A DNA stretch of 64,000 nucleotides from Cryptomeria japonica. Lineage: Eukaryota > Streptophyta > Pinopsida > Cupressales > Cupressaceae. This document shows, in pieces, positions 1-13,407 of the stretch (positions are counted from its first letter, which is position 1; each line of letters starts with the position of its first letter). The translations under genes and the position numbers were made by a program. Under the pieces are notes generated by a model. It saw only the letters and a list, made by a program, of their open reading frames with translations, did no database searches and was not told the DNA's origin. The stretch spans positions 100,563,796 to 100,627,795 of the forward strand of contig NC_081412.1 of assembly GCF_030272615.1 (NCBI RefSeq). The letters are read 5' to 3'.

Positions 1-47
1 AATTTGACATCAATGACAACAATGACAATATTCACACAAGTCTGACA
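1..47 (-). repeat. start of 3' LTR of element C (cut by window edge)
   Basis: On the minus strand this starts TGTCAGACTTGTGTGAATAT directly after a polypurine tract. It is nearly identical to the outer end of the 5' LTR at about 35999-36045. Only the first 47 bases are in the window. Confidence 0.85.
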
Positions 48-59
48 ATCTCCCCCTTT
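48..59 (-). other. polypurine tract of element C
   Basis: On the minus strand it reads AAAGGGGGAGAT and abuts the LTR start TGTCAG. It is the plus-strand primer site for reverse transcription. A second GGGGGAG-type tract lies nearby at about 107-116, as in the other elements of this window. Confidence 0.85.
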
Positions 60-267
60 GTCATTGATGGAAAAACATCTCAAGAAGAAACATATCTGCA
101 TACAACTCCCCCTAACTCATATATATCCTTATTACTCCATTTTCTTTCTCCATATACCTACATCAAAGAAAAAGGATTCCTTTGATGAAAGAGAAAAAAA
201 AAATGAATACTTTCAACTACAAAAAGAAAAATGTCAAAATTGTGTACCAACCCGAAAGAACTCTCAC

Positions 268-2043
268 CTACTCTTGTTTTGAAAGATTAGCTTGTTCTTC
301 TCCTTCAATTCTGGAAGAATAACTTTCCAAGAGTGGAAAACCAATTTAATGCTTACTAACAAACTCCTGCACTCTACCAACAAATCAATAGCATGAGAGA
401 AGTTGTCTAGAGTAGATGGATTCTACTTATATTCAACTACACTATCAAGAAATGTTGAAAAATGCTCTAATTTCACCTCAACAATTTCCTTCACTTTCCA
501 TAAATTGCTCACATAGTCTTCTCTTTTCCTTTGTAGAACCAATAATTCAACTTGAACATAATTTATCTTTTTCCTCTACTCTCTATCCTTGTCACTCAGA
601 AAATCAAATGATTTACCCAAGGAACTCAATTCATCTTCAATAGCATCAATCTTAGCTTTATGCTTCACTATAGTTGTTGGTCATGAAAGACATTACTTGT
701 AAACTCTACTAGCATTGTGGATATAGTCTCTCATCTCCTCAATGCATATGGATAGGTCTCTCTATGCATTATTGCAATCCTTCAATAAATTATGCATATC
801 GTCACCTTTTTCTTCTAAAACTTCAACATCAACAAGTTGCTCAATTAATTTCTCCTTAACAATCTCATACAAAGATTCTGGCAGCACATTACTAACATCA
901 TAATTTCTTATACTATTCCAGACCAAATGATTTATTAGAACATTTTCAATCCTATCTGATTCAATAGAAGTCAGCCACATCTTACCAATCTTCCTGAATC
1001 CATCAACACTGCCAATGATTTCCAACAAGCTAGATTCATCATCAGATTCTTTTACTTCCTTCTCTGCAACACCCAACTTTCCTTTAGCCATAGGAGATTT
1101 TGGATCCTTAATTATCACAATGTATTTTTCTTTCTTATCCTTCTTGCTCTTGTTAGATTCTGAGACAGTAACAGACACAGACTCTCTCCTTTTTCTCTTA
1201 CCCAAGGAAGAACCTTCTTTAGCAAAATTGATGGCAAGGGATACCAGACCAAAACTCCATATATCAAGAAAAGATTTGAAGTAAAAATTCCATGCCTCGT
1301 CTCTCTTGTCTAGTCCATTCGGATATCTAAATATTTGCCTCACAATTGAAACACCAGATTCCCATATCACATTTTCTTTTGTCGGAAGGGATCCTAGACA
1401 ATACATAGCTAATAAAACAAGCACTGATCCAAAATCGAAAGGGGTAATTCTTCTCTTTTGGCATCTTAATGTTTTCTAACAATAATTCCCTCAACAATTC
1501 ACACAAGTTGAACATTCTATCTTTCATAGCAAGCATATGTGCCAAATAAACTACAATAGTTGAAGTGGAACCTTCCCTATTTCTAAAATAGATCTTGTAG
1601 GAAATGCCATATGCAACATACCTAACCATAGGATTGATAATTTTTTCATCTATTAACGCTCGTTGATCGCCTGTTACACCAATTAGGGTTTTGACCTCTT
1701 TATTCTTTACTGATTTCTTAACCAGAACAACTCCATTGTTGTACAAACCAGTAATAACCAAGATAATCTCATTCATCATTGGATAGGGTTTATCCAGCAT
1801 GATACTGTCATTCTGCACACGACTAAGAATCACTTTGATCACCTCCTCATCATCAAACCATGGAAATTCTATCCATAGATTTAGTCATTTATGCTTTAAC
1901 TTCTTGATCCTCTGCAAATCTACATCACTCAGACTCTTTTTCACATTTTTAATCTTCTCCAAGTCAAATCCATCCAAAAATACCTTCTCCACAACCTGAA
2001 ATTCTTTGTTGCTTGATTCTTCAATGATTATCTTGTCTTCCAT
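268..2043 (-). pseudogene. ORF2 of element C, short version of the unknown retroelement protein
   Basis: Starts at the ATG at 2041-2043 and ends at a TAG at 268-270, about 590 codons, roughly half the length of ORF2 in A and B. The N-terminal block has the family pattern: acidic DDEEVIKVILSRVQ, then a hydrophobic segment, then a YFRNREGSTST-like segment followed by AHML. These align with the B block (ILSRVHGEN, YSSRLNSV, AHRM). A Lys/Arg-rich segment (KRKRRES, KKDKKEK) and a helical C-terminal part follow. The frame shifts near 1400 and there are several nonsense codons. Its function is not recognised. Placement between gag and the polypurine tract matches A, B and E. Confidence 0.65.
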
Positions 2044-2357
2044 GATTATTTTCTCTACTACTCTTCAACTATTCAAAACACCTTCAAGCACTAATAACAT
2101 TATAAAGAAAAATTACTTCAAATATCGATACTTATCTTGCCAAAAATATCCTTTAGGGTTTTGTCGCCAAAAAGTGTCTTATCGATGATGATAGCAAAAA
2201 ACTACTAATAACTAGATAGCCTCTCTACCATAGTCATACCGGACCAACTACATGACCACTCAGAAGGGGGGGAACAAATATTTTTCTTCAAGAACTCTCC
2301 TTGAGCCAAAGCAATATGCTCAATTTCTAGCAGAAGAGGTGTCTGCACTAGATTCCA

Positions 2358-3347
2358 CTACACCAATCTTGCTTCCATTTTCCACTTCCTTCTCCAAACC
2401 AAATTTTCTTGTTTCTTTGATCCATTATCCTTCATTACATTCTTCTTAGCAAATTTTTGTGTATTTCTATTTGTGAACTGATTAGCATAATGTCTGGATT
2501 CCTTGCACTTGTAACAATTGATGTTCTTCTTCATTGAATTTATCAAAAGAGTTTTAGATCTGCACTGATTAACTTTATAACCATAACTATTGCATTTATG
2601 ACAATATCCATGAAAGATATTATTCACCATATTTGCTCCAACCATATTAGAATTCTGACAATAATTAGCTTTATGACCAAATCTCTTGTGATTATAACAT
2701 TGAATGCTTCTACAGTTTGAAGCCTTATGACCAAACTTATTGCATTGAAAATAATGGCCATAAAATGATGGGTACCTTTGTGCATTAGGTTGACGAACTG
2801 GTAGCCTCCTTGCATTAGTATTTTGATTTTGGGTCTTGCTTGCATCTTCTGATTTCTTCTCAGCTTCTACCTTAACCTCTTTCCTTTTGTCTTTGTCATT
2901 TTGATTTGAACATTCATCGGCCTGAAATCCAAGTCCAGTCTTGTCCAAATGAGCTTTTTGCATATTGATCAATTGTTCCAAGAGCTTACTGCTATCAAGA
3001 ACCTTATTCTTTTCCTTCAACTTCTTCACCTCTTGCTCTAGCTTCTCACATTCTTTTGTCTTCAACTTGATTGATTCTTTCAGAGTTTTCTTTGCTTTGT
3101 TTTTCTCCTCAATTTTATACATCAGACCTTTAATAGTCTCATTTGTTTCCTTAAACTGATTGTTAACTTCCTTATGCCTCAATTTAAATTTTTAGATTTT
3201 CTCTCTCATCTTCTACACACATTCATTCACTACCTTCACATTCTCTATTATTTCCTCATTCTCAGATTCAACACTTTCTAGATCTTCAAGGGCTATTTGT
3301 AATTCCTCATCCAACTAAAATTCTTTGGTCATACTCATTAGTGCCAT
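2358..3347 (-). pseudogene. ORF1 of element C, gag-like zinc-knuckle protein
   Basis: The best start is the ATG at 3345-3347, 56 nt inside the primer site; the TAG at 2358-2360 ends the open part. The N-terminal half is a long acidic/basic coiled coil. The C-terminal half carries four CCHC-type knuckles, partly decayed: YFQCNKFGHKASNCRS is intact, CHKCNSYGYKVNQC has His changed to Tyr, and the last has lost its final Cys. This organisation is that of retrotransposon gag nucleocapsid proteins, which bind the element RNA. Several in-frame stops lie near the N-terminus, so it is dead. It matches ORF1 of A, B and E in layout. Confidence 0.8.
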
Positions 3348-3402
3348 GATTCAACCAAAAAGGATCTCCCTCAAGTGATTAATCTTTCAAGCAAGGGAAC
3401 AA

Positions 3403-3415
3403 GGCTTTGATACCA
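3403..3415 (-). other. primer-binding site of element C (initiator tRNA-Met)
   Basis: On the minus strand it reads TGGTATCAAAGCC, complementary to the 3' end of plant initiator tRNA-Met, 2 nt after the LTR end CCAACA. Confidence 0.85.
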
Positions 3416-3417
3416 AT

Positions 3418-3599
3418 TGTTGGATTGGTTTAATGAATTGGAATACTAAGAGGGGGGATGAATCAGTATTCCCATAGATTCTAATTTTTTTCACAAATAC
3501 TTAATCTTTGTTGTTATATCAATATTATCAATTAAGTTCATCAACATGAAATAACAAAAACAAGAAACACAACCACAAAAGGAACACTGGATTTTATAT
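3418..3599 (-). repeat. 5' LTR of element C, inner piece
   Basis: Minus-strand end of the LTR, finishing CCAACA beside the primer site and containing the CCCCCCTCTTAGTATTCC tail typical of these elements. It stops at the DNA transposon. The sequence resumes at 34963, so GGTTTTCCAC on the far side joins onto the AT-rich sequence here, matching the uninterrupted order in element B LTRs. Confidence 0.85.
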
Positions 3600-3655
3600 G
3601 GGTAAGTGTACCAAGATGGTGTGCAAAAAGGGGGGTATAAGTGGACACTTTTTTT
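3600..3655 (+). repeat. left terminal inverted repeat of the DNA transposon
   Basis: GGGTAAGTGTACCAAGAT, then TGTGCAAAA, a G-rich spacer and AGTGGACAC. The same order occurs inverted at 30310-30354 and, with a shorter spacer, at 34919-34958. Confidence 0.75.
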
Positions 3656-4619
3656 CTGAAATCAGGTAAACCTAAACTTGGAGGAGAAAGTTGAGAGTCA
3701 TCCACTCAAGATATGAAGATACTCAAAGAACAAAGATTGTAGTACTCTGAATCTAGTTTCCAAACTACTAATGTTTATCAAAATTGGATAAGATTAAGGG
3801 GGTCAAACCTTTCGCACACGAAAAATAGACCTTGATTTTTTCTAAAAAACATAACATAGTGTCTAACATGCACATCAAAAAAGTCATAGGTAGATTTAGT
3901 ATTTTGACAAATCCTTTGGCAGAAAGATAGTTAAGAGTGAGAACTAGAAGTGGTGTATTTTTTTGTAATTTTTTGTTGAGTATTTTTTTTAATGATTTTT
4001 CCAATTGAGCACTTCTTGAAAATCAGGTGCATGTTCGTGTGTGAAGCATAACTTGCACCAAAACAATAAAAAATGCCAAAAAAAAAAAAAAAAATTGTAA
4101 AGAATCAAGTGCACTACAATAATATATAATTTTTTTACAATTTGGATAATAAGATCAAAAGTTATTAACAAAATGGTACACGTATGTCTCTGAGAACTAT
4201 AGAGACACTGGTAAAAGAAATTCAATAATAATTTTATTGTTCAAATTTTTAAAAAATAATATGGTTAGAAAGCTCAGAAGATGGGTGAAAATATGGTTGC
4301 AATTTTATAAATACCTACTTGATGAAGTGTAAAAATGATGATGACAATTTTGAGAAACCAAGTTCATAAAACAAAACACGTCAAAAAGGAGGGAAATGGA
4401 GGGAAATCGAACTTCCAAGCTATAGCTTTGTCATCCAAGCCTAAACAAACAAGAGTGTGTTCGAGGTTTCTTTTGAATAAGAACTACGTACGAGGCTCCT
4501 TTTGAATATTCATGTATGGGGTTTCTTTTGAATAAGCACCGCATACACGGTTCTAAGGAGAAACTACCACATACATGATTTTGCCTATGATACTCTAACA
4601 TAAATAAATTAATGTGTAT

Positions 4620-4915
4620 GTTTAATATGTGTGTGTGTGTGTGTGCATACATATATGTATATGTATATGTATAATATGTAGGTTTTGTATGTATATATGT
4701 ATATATAATATGTATATATAATATGTGTATATACACACACACACATATGTATGTATATGTATATAATACGTGTATGAAGTATGTATACATATATGTGTCT
4801 TTATAATATATACATGTATAATATATAATATGTGTGTATGTGTATTATCTTTTGATATTTTATGTGTATTATATGTATATGTGTATGTACATGTACATGT
4901 ATATTGATATATATT
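4620..4915. repeat. TG/TA-rich microsatellite tract
   Basis: Interleaved (TG)n, (TA)n and ATGTAT-type repeats. The counterpart in inverted orientation is at about 29200-29345. The Tyr/Thr/His-rich open frames across it on the minus strand are repeat readings, not genes. Confidence 0.85.
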
Positions 4916-4959
4916 GCCTTTTGATATCTTAATGTACATTGTATTCCTCCCTTTCTCTC

Positions 4960-5986
<1,027 letters not shown>

Positions 5987-5990
<4 letters not shown>

Positions 5991-6070
5991 CTCTATTGGA
6001 TGGTCTCATTATGTTGTCATTGACGGCAACATGATTTTGGGTTTCAGCTTCATATGGTGTACTGACAGGC
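5987..6070 (+). repeat. 84-bp fragment of the A-family LTR start
   Basis: GACACTCTATTGGATGG through GACAGGCAC repeats, with few changes, bases about 11-97 of the element A LTR, which starts only 13 bp downstream. It lacks the LTR terminus and is embedded in minisatellite sequence. Confidence 0.85.
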
Positions 6071-6083
6071 ACACCCTAAAGAC

Positions 6084-6995
6084 TGTTGGAAATTGACACT
6101 CTATTGGATCGTCTCATTATGTTGTCATTGATGGCAACATGATTTTGGGTTTTAGCTTCATATGGTGTACCGACAGGCACTTCACAGACTCTACACCAGC
6201 ACTAGCACAGGAAGGATAGAAGATTTCTTTAGTCACCGGCAATTCAGGCCAACATGGTATAGTAAAGGATATCAGCATTGGAGGCTGACACATCTTGGAT
6301 CTGGCATCGACAACTTGGTTTAATGCTTATTCATTTATATTATATGGTCGACATGTAATATGATATTTTATATATCCTTGTAAGCTGACATAAGGCATAA
6401 ATTTGTATAGGGTATATAGGGGAGATTGATTAGATCACTTTTGATATGGATGGATAAGGTTATGGATATAATCTAATGAGAAATATATCAGAGAGACTAT
6501 GTATGTGAGGAATTCATTGTAAGGGTTATTCCGGTACTGAGGTTTAGGGTTTCAACCGGAACAGACAAAGCTTAAATGGGAACTGTATTCTGGCATAGGA
6601 GATGCTATATTAAGTAGTTCACGCTTCTCCAGATTGTTGTCTAGATTGTTATGTAGTTAGTGGATTCCTTTTGTGATGAGAAGTGTGCTCTAGGTTGTAA
6701 GCCTTCTTGCAAGTGCAGGCCCATCATATATTGTAATATCTCTTCATATGGATAGTGAATTGATATTGTGGGTCACAAATCCCACCATGGTTTTTCCTCA
6801 TTAAGGTTTTCCACGTATAAATTTGCATGTTATGGTCCTCATTTATGTGTTTGGCTTATTGGTTGCATTACTTCTTTCAATTATGTTTATACTGGTATAC
6901 TGGTTGGTGTATGAATGTTTTGTTAACGCTAAAATCTTCTATTCCAGTATAACACAGATTCACCCTCCCCCTCTCAATGTTATTGGGTTCCAATA
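6084..6995 (+). repeat. 5' LTR of element A
   Basis: Starts TGTTGGAAATTGACACTC; the end CCAATA corresponds to CCAACA in the 3' LTR. It is about 912 bp and contains the CCCCCTCTCA stretch just before its end, as in the other LTRs here. Confidence 0.92.
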
Positions 6996-6997
6996 AT

Positions 6998-7010
6998 TGG
7001 TATCAGATCC
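6998..7010 (+). other. primer-binding site of element A (tRNA-Met)
   Basis: TGGTATCAGATCC, 2 nt after the LTR, complementary to plant initiator tRNA-Met with one mismatch. Confidence 0.85.
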
Positions 7011-7069
7011 TTGTTCCTCAAAGGAAGTTCAACAGCTTGAGGAAGATCCTGAAACCGGAATCATTGAAT

Positions 7070-8185
7070 ATGGCTTTGGAGAAGAAGCTTGAGATGGCAC
7101 TTGAAGATTATGATGTTGAAAGATTGAAGAACTTAAAGCTGCAATATGAGTTGAATTTTGCTAAAGAATTTATTCTTATCCTACAAGAGAGACTATCATT
7201 TGTTCAAGCTAGGAGGAAGAAACTTTTGCAAAATCAGGATGATGAAGAGAAAAATGTACTTAAGGAACAATGTCAAAAATTGACACAGGAGAACATGGTT
7301 ATAAAGAATGAAATGCAAACTATGACTATGAGGTTGTCCAAGGATATTGAGGACGGAAAGAAAAATGAAGAAATATTTTTTGTATCCCTAAAGAACAAAT
7401 TTGAAGAATGTGGTAGGTTGACTCATGAAAATGAGATATTAAGGTCTAATATGGTACAATCCTGTATCAATGAGCAAGATCTTGAGAGACAAATGACGGT
7501 ACTAAGAGATGACTTAACTGCTGCAAGTGAGTACAAAGAAAAATTCAAGATCAACTCAGCATAGCATGATGAGTTACTAAAGAGATAGAGGCGGATTGGA
7601 GATTCCAATGGACTTGGATTTGAGCAAGGACAGAGTTCTAGTACTGCTAATGAAGATCAAAAATATAAGTCACCGGTAAGGCAATTCAATTCTTATAAAT
7701 TCAATGGTAGATGTTTTATTTGCAACAAATTTGGTCATATGACTAGGCAATATAGAAATAGAGCAAATCAAAACCCTGATTTTGCTCTCGGTAAATGTTC
7801 TAAATGCAATAAAATTGGTCATAAGATAGAAGATTTTAGAATGAATGTAAAATGCTATGCTTGTGGAAAATTTGGACATATGGTTAATTAGTGCCGGTCA
7901 AGCAATTTCACCAATTTTAGCAAGGCAATTCAAAATTACAATGTTACATGTTATGCATGCAATGAAGTTGGACATATTGCTAAGTTCTGCAGAAGCGGAA
8001 ATCCACCTGTTGGCAATGGAGGATAAAATGATAAAGGAAAAGAGAAGGTTAGTGAAATATGGCAAGATCATACTTAGAGATGGATTAGGAAGACTGAAGA
8101 GCAATCATCAGATGGGAATGTCTCAGTTACCTATCCAGCAGAAGAGGCAGCTCCTACACTGGCAGTGAACTCATCCGGTAACTAA
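7070..8185 (+). pseudogene. ORF1 of element A, gag-like zinc-knuckle protein
   Basis: The ATG at 7070 (MALEKKLEMALEDYD) is shared with element E and chosen over the upstream ATG at 6977, which lies in the LTR. The frame stays the same to the TAA at 8183, about 371 codons. Residues up to about 200 form an acidic coiled coil. Then follow four CX2CX4HX4C knuckles: CFICNKFGHMTRQY (last Cys lost), CSKCNKIGHKIEDF (last Cys lost), CYACGKFGHMVN with a stop before the Cys, and CYACNEVGHIAKFC intact. In-frame TAGs include 7562 and 7586. It is a gag nucleocapsid-type RNA-binding protein, now inactive. Confidence 0.85.
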
Positions 8186-8536
8186 GGCAGATGCCTTAGG
8201 GGTAGGCAAATTTCATGGAAGATGATGCATATGCCCCTGGAAGATATTTTGGAAGATGTTCTAGATATTAGAGTGGATTATCCAGCATTGATATATTCAG
8301 AGTGAGATCTGGTATCATTCACCGGCAGTCAGAAAATTAGGATTTTCTCGATGGATAAAAGGTCGATTACACTTCATTATTATTCACCCAAGTTTCAAAG
8401 CAATCTCAGAGAGACTTAGTGCAATCAAAAGCTATTCAGAGGTGATTAGATTCCTTCTTGAGCAATCACACCGGCATCTGGAAGGATTTGTTAGAGGTTT
8501 TCACTAGAAGCATTCTAAAGGTATTTTTCTTGAATA

Positions 8537-11500
8537 ATGGAATCGCGATCATCTTCTGCTCCTATTTTCATTGAAAATCCAACTGTAGTAGAAGTTAAGG
8601 ACCACCCCAGGCCAATTTTCAAATGGTATCCACATGTGGCTACCAAGGAAGATTCAGTTGGAGCATTTTATGTTAGGGCCTATATTCACTATCATATAGA
8701 GGAATTAGGCACTTCAGAGATCAAGGGGATGTATATGAATGAACTCATGGGAGAATCTGGTAAAATCAAACCGGCATATAAAAACATCAAAGATCTAGGG
8801 TTCACTGATATTATGAATATTCTAGAGTTCAAGGATGAGATTATCAAATATGTACTAAGAAGAGTACATGGGGAATTCATATGGTTGGACCGACCCTACA
8901 AAATCACTAAGGAAGCCATTCAGGCAATTACAAGTTTTCCATCGGTAGGGAAACATCCAGATAACAAAGTATCAAATGACTTTGTAAGGAAGATCACCAA
9001 TGCCACATCAAACAAGAGATCGATGAAGGTGAGAACCATCACTGACATTGATATCAAATTCGGAAGCATGGTTATAGGCTACAAGGTAACTCAGTCTAAC
9101 TGATTGAATTCAATTTCAAGTTCATGCATTTTAGCCGCATATAGGATGATGAGAGAAAATATTAAGTTTGATCTTTGTGACTGGATGCTTGAGGAGTTAT
9201 TGATCAATTTAGGGAAGATTAAAGGTGAGAATAAGGGCACATTCCGGTATGGAAATATGTTAGTATGCTTAATGTTAAACTTTTTGAATGATACCCCCAG
9301 TTATGGAAGGAAGAAATGGGATTTTGACATCCCGGTAGGAAGATAGCTTAAGCAATCAATTGATGCATTGGGAAGTCTTAGAGATGATAAGGTATGGGGT
9401 TACTTCAAGGCTTTTCAAAAATCTATGAGGTCTAGAATAAAGACACCTGAGCAAATAGTAGAGAAATACTCTACCAACATTTATTTCATGGTCAAGAAGG
9501 ATGTGACTCTCATGGAGACAGTCAAGCCTCAAAATATTTAGATAGAGGAAATGGGATATGAGGTGGATGCATTAATTCTTGATGCATATGCAAAAATTTT
9601 GATAGATGCAGAAATAGATGAAGCAGAAAAACCTTGTGGAAAAGCACAACAAAAGACTTTTGAGATTGAAACCGAGTTCAACCGAAAGAAGAGGGAAAAA
9701 TAAGAAGGTAAGGTACACAAGTTTGTACAGGAATTTTCTAAGGGCATTAAGGCACTCATTGATGTTGTCTCAGAGAAAGGGAGAAAGATGAAGGATCCAG
9801 TAGTTCACATTGAACCTGTGACTGCAGATTCTGAGACTAATGATGAGACACCATTAGTATTCAGAAGGGTTGTGAGGAAGAAACCAGAAGAACCTAAAAT
9901 GGAAGCAAAGAAACAACCGGTTAGTAAGGTTACCATCAAATTAACAACACAAAAGAAGGCACCCAAGGCTACACCATCAGTTGCATCCGGTACTACCAAA
10001 AGGAGGAAGAAAAGTGACATTGATTTGGTACCAGAGACTGGTAATTTAACAATTATTACACCTAAGACTTGTGCTCAAATTGTAGATGAAATAACTAAGG
10101 ATGGGATGCTGAATAATGTCAAGTCTTATTGTGATACATTTGTAGATGATAAGTAGAGAGAGGTAGAGGAAGCAATTCTTCTATATTTAGACATCTATAA
10201 GAAAGCATTAATTGAAATAGAAAATCAAATACCGGCAAAGCTATACAACATGTTAGATGATAGAAGGTTATCTGCAATGCAAGGAGATAAACACATTAAG
10301 ATGCAAGAACTTTTAGCTATATGCGTTTCTATAACTCCAAATGAGATGGAGAAGACAATTGAGGCTGTAGATAGGAAGGTATTCAACAACAAACATAGAA
10401 TAACTAGCCTGATGTTAGGAAGGATGAATGAGGTAATAAAGGAAACACAAAAGGGTTGGGTAAAATTTTTGGTAGAGCATAGAGGATTCTTCACTTCACT
10501 GGAAACAAAGACTAATACTATAGATACACCGATTGAAGGGAAAGGTAAAGGAATTATGGGTACTCCACCTTCAATTTTGAACAATATCAAGATAGTGGAC
10601 ATTGAACCATCGGTTAACACAAATGCATAGACAAATACACAGACACAAGTTAATACAGAGAACATTGTACAAGATACTAACATTGAGGATACTTGTCCTC
10701 CGGATACTAATGTATAGGTTGAGGATACTATTCCTATGGAGGAACCGGCAGTTGCACATATTGCACCAAGTGGCGAAGCCACCAGTGCAAGTGAGGAGGT
10801 AACAAAGGATAAATCAGCAAAGAAAATAGGGGAATCCGGCAAAGAACTAGTTGTTGGCACATCATTATTGACAATTGACACTTCTCTAGTGGAAAAGAAA
10901 AGCATCACAAAGATGAGTCCCACAGAACTAATGATGATGGTTTCTCAAAAACTGATGAAGCAGGAAACCACAGACAAAGGGATTATAGATCAATCCATAA
11001 CTATTTCGCATAGATAGGTCCTGGAATGTAAGATTGAGAATGAAGTGAGCCCTTCTGAAAATATTAAGATAATAACAGAATAGATCTTGAAATATTTTTA
11101 ATCATTACAACAAATCTCTAATCGGCTAGCACTTGAAAAATTCACTTTGGCTAAGAGAGCCGCTTTTGATTAGATCATTGACAGAGAGAAGAAAAAGATT
11201 GAGGAGAAGTTAATTCCAATAGAAAATTCATTGAAACAATGTACTAACATATTTAGGGTATGTTGCAATACAAATATTCTTATAGCAAAAGTAGATGATA
11301 AGATAAAAGAGGTACATGACAAAATTGCTAATATTGCTAACTCTTTTGATGGACTAGTTTCACTGACAACATCTATTGATGGACAAATTTTGACTTTGGA
11401 GAGTCAATTTTTTTCTCTTGAAAAGCAAAGAGATAAGATCATTCGGAGATCCATAAGTCTTAGAGGTTTGGTGAGTCCAAGATTGGATTCACTTGGTGTT

Positions 11501-11689
11501 CATAAGACGGAATGCATGGATATGCTTGGTAAGCCCACACTGGCAGAAGTTAATGAGAAGAAATCACCTGCATATTTACTGAGTGGACTTGTATCTATCT
11601 CCAGCACATTCAAAACTGGTTGGGATACTTATGTGGAGTTATTGGAGAAAGATTACCCAGAAATCTTGAAAATGGTCAAGCTCCGGTAA
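8537..11689 (+). pseudogene. ORF2 of element A, about 1050-codon protein of unknown function
   Basis: The ATG at 8537 begins MESRSSSAPIFIENPT and the TAA at 11687 ends it. The whole 3.15 kb is one reading frame with no frameshift. It is cut by eleven stops: TGA 9101, TAG 9344, 9539, 10154, 10628, 10715, 11015, 11081 and 11171, and TAA 9701 and 11099. Layout: an N-terminal conserved block (about 1-270) with VLRRVHGEFIWLDRPYKITK, FGSMVIGYKV and W-DFDIPVGR; a basic linker with TTKRRKKSD near residue 490; an acidic, Thr-rich region; and a coiled-coil C-terminus. There are no D-S-G, DDE or YVDD motifs. I do not recognise the family. B, C and E encode relatives. Confidence 0.8.
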
Positions 11690-11941
11690 GACATTTTTGG
11701 AGGTATTCAATGTACAATTATCATTCTTTGACATTCTTTTTACAATTTTTTTGGGCATTGATGTCAAAGGGGGAGTAGTATACATATCAAAAAGAATGAA
11801 GGGTTGCATACATTAGGGGGAGTTACAGAGTTTTTGGAGTATTGGAGCACTTTGCATATTCAGCTTAGGGAGAGCAGGGCAGGATGAAACTGATAGTTGA
11901 AACCATGACCATTTTTCACATGAGTGTTGCCATCAATGCCA

Positions 11942-11952
11942 AAGGGGGAGAT
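11942..11952 (+). other. polypurine tract of element A
   Basis: AAGGGGGAGAT touching the 3' LTR. Two more tracts lie upstream (AAAGGGGGAG at about 11766 and AGGGGGAG at about 11815), giving the repeated-PPT pattern described for Sireviruses. Confidence 0.88.
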
Positions 11953-12860
11953 TGTTGGCAATTGACACTCTATTGGTTGGTCTCATTATGTTTTCATTGA
12001 TGGCAACATTATTTTGGGTTCCATCTTCATATGGTGTACCGATAGGCACTTCACAGACTCTACACCGGCACCGCCACTGGCAGGATAGAAGATTTCTTTA
12101 GTCACTGACAATGCAGGCCGACACGGTATAGTAAAGGATATTGGTATTGGAGGCCGACACATCTTGGATCTGGCATCAAAAAATTGGTTTAATGCTTATT
12201 CATTTATGTTATATGGTTGACATGTAACTTGATATTTAATATATCCTTGTAAGCCGACATAAGGCATAAATTTTTATAGGGTATGTAGGGGAGATTGATT
12301 AGATCACTTTTGATATGGATGCATAAGGTTATGAATATAATGTAATGCAAAATATATTAGAGAGACTATGTATGTGAGTAATTCATTGTAAGGGCTATTC
12401 CGATACTGAGGTTTAGGGTTTCAACTAGAACAGATAGAGCTTAAGGAACTATATTCTAGCATAGGAGATGCTATACTAAGAAGTTCACACTTCTCCGGAT
12501 TGTTGTTTGGATTGTTATGTAGTCAGTGGGACTCCTTTTGTGATGAGCAGTGTGCTCTAGGCTGTAAGCCTTCCTGCAAGTGCAGGCCTATCATATATTG
12601 TAATATCTCTTCATATGGACAGTGAATTGATATTGTGGGTCACAAACCCCACCATGGTTTTTCCTCATTGAGTTTTTCCATGTATAAATCTGTGTGTTAT
12701 GGTTCTCATTTATGTGTTTGGTTTATTGGTTGCATTACTTCTTTCAGTTCTATTTATACTGGTATACTAGTTGGTGTATGAATTTTTTGTTAAGGCTAAA
12801 CTCTTGTATTCCGATATAACATTGATTCAACCCCCCTCTCAGTGTTATTGGTTTCCAACA
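11953..12860 (+). repeat. 3' LTR of element A
   Basis: TGTTGGCAATTGACACTC to GTTTCCAACA, about 908 bp, colinear with the 5' LTR over its full length. It is followed by the TSD AAGAC. Confidence 0.92.
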
Positions 12861-12865
12861 AAGAC

Positions 12866-13110
12866 ACCATACGACCCATAATGACACCATATGGTGTCCT
12901 AAGGGGTCATAGGACATGGTATAACCCTTTAGGACATAATACGACCCCTAACGACACCATATAACCCTAATGTGGTTCTCTAAGGGGTCATGTTGTGTCC
13001 TAAGGGGTTTCTCTCTCTATCTCCCTCTCTCTCTCTCTCCCTCACTTAGGACCCCACATAACACCACATGACCCTTTAGGAGCATATGATGTCCTAAGGG
13101 GTCAAAATGG
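12866..13110. repeat. minisatellite remnant, continuation of the left arm
   Basis: Units such as CACCATACGACCCATAATGA and ACCATATGGTGTCCTAAGG continue the array broken by element A. No gene is seen between 12866 and 13863. Confidence 0.8.
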
Positions 13111-13205
13111 AAAGATAGAATTATAGTATCGTAAGGCTGCAAGATGAACCATTATTACAATGTAAAAATTAGTACCAATACTTCTTACAAGAATTAAAAA
13201 CCAGC

Positions 13206-13208
13206 ATA

Positions 13209-13244
<36 letters not shown>

Positions 13245-13326
13245 CACTCTCCCTCTCCCCCTTTCTCTCCCTATCCCTCCCTCTCCCTCTCCATCCTCTC
13301 TCCCACCCCTCTCTCTCCCTCTCCCA

Positions 13327-13391
<65 letters not shown>

Positions 13392-13400
13392 CCCCTCCCT
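13206..13400. repeat. CT-rich microsatellite tracts
   Basis: (CT)n at about 13207-13240 and 13329-13389, with CCCTCTCC-type sequence between. The inverted-arm counterpart is the GA-rich stretch 17070-17355. Confidence 0.9.
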
Positions 13401-13407
13401 CCCTTTT

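Larger units (their letters stand above)
6084..12860 (+). mobile_element. LTR retrotransposon A, complete, gag + ORF2 without pol
   Basis: 5' LTR 6084-6995, primer site 6998-7010, ORF1 7070-8185, ORF2 8537-11689, polypurine tract 11942-11952, 3' LTR 11953-12860. The TSD is AAGAC at 6079-6083 and 12861-12865. The 4.96-kb internal region has two ORFs filling most of it, leaving no room for pol. It resembles plant gag-only non-autonomous elements (TR-GAG type) but carries an extra protein. Element E is a close relative with LTRs of the same size and sequence. Confidence 0.92.

Noticed and set aside
6977-7069. Upstream ATG of element A ORF1
   Set aside because: It lies in the LTR and primer site. 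Element E has the homologous start at MDMALEK, so the start at 7070 is preferred; the same logic applies at 20012 and 59912.
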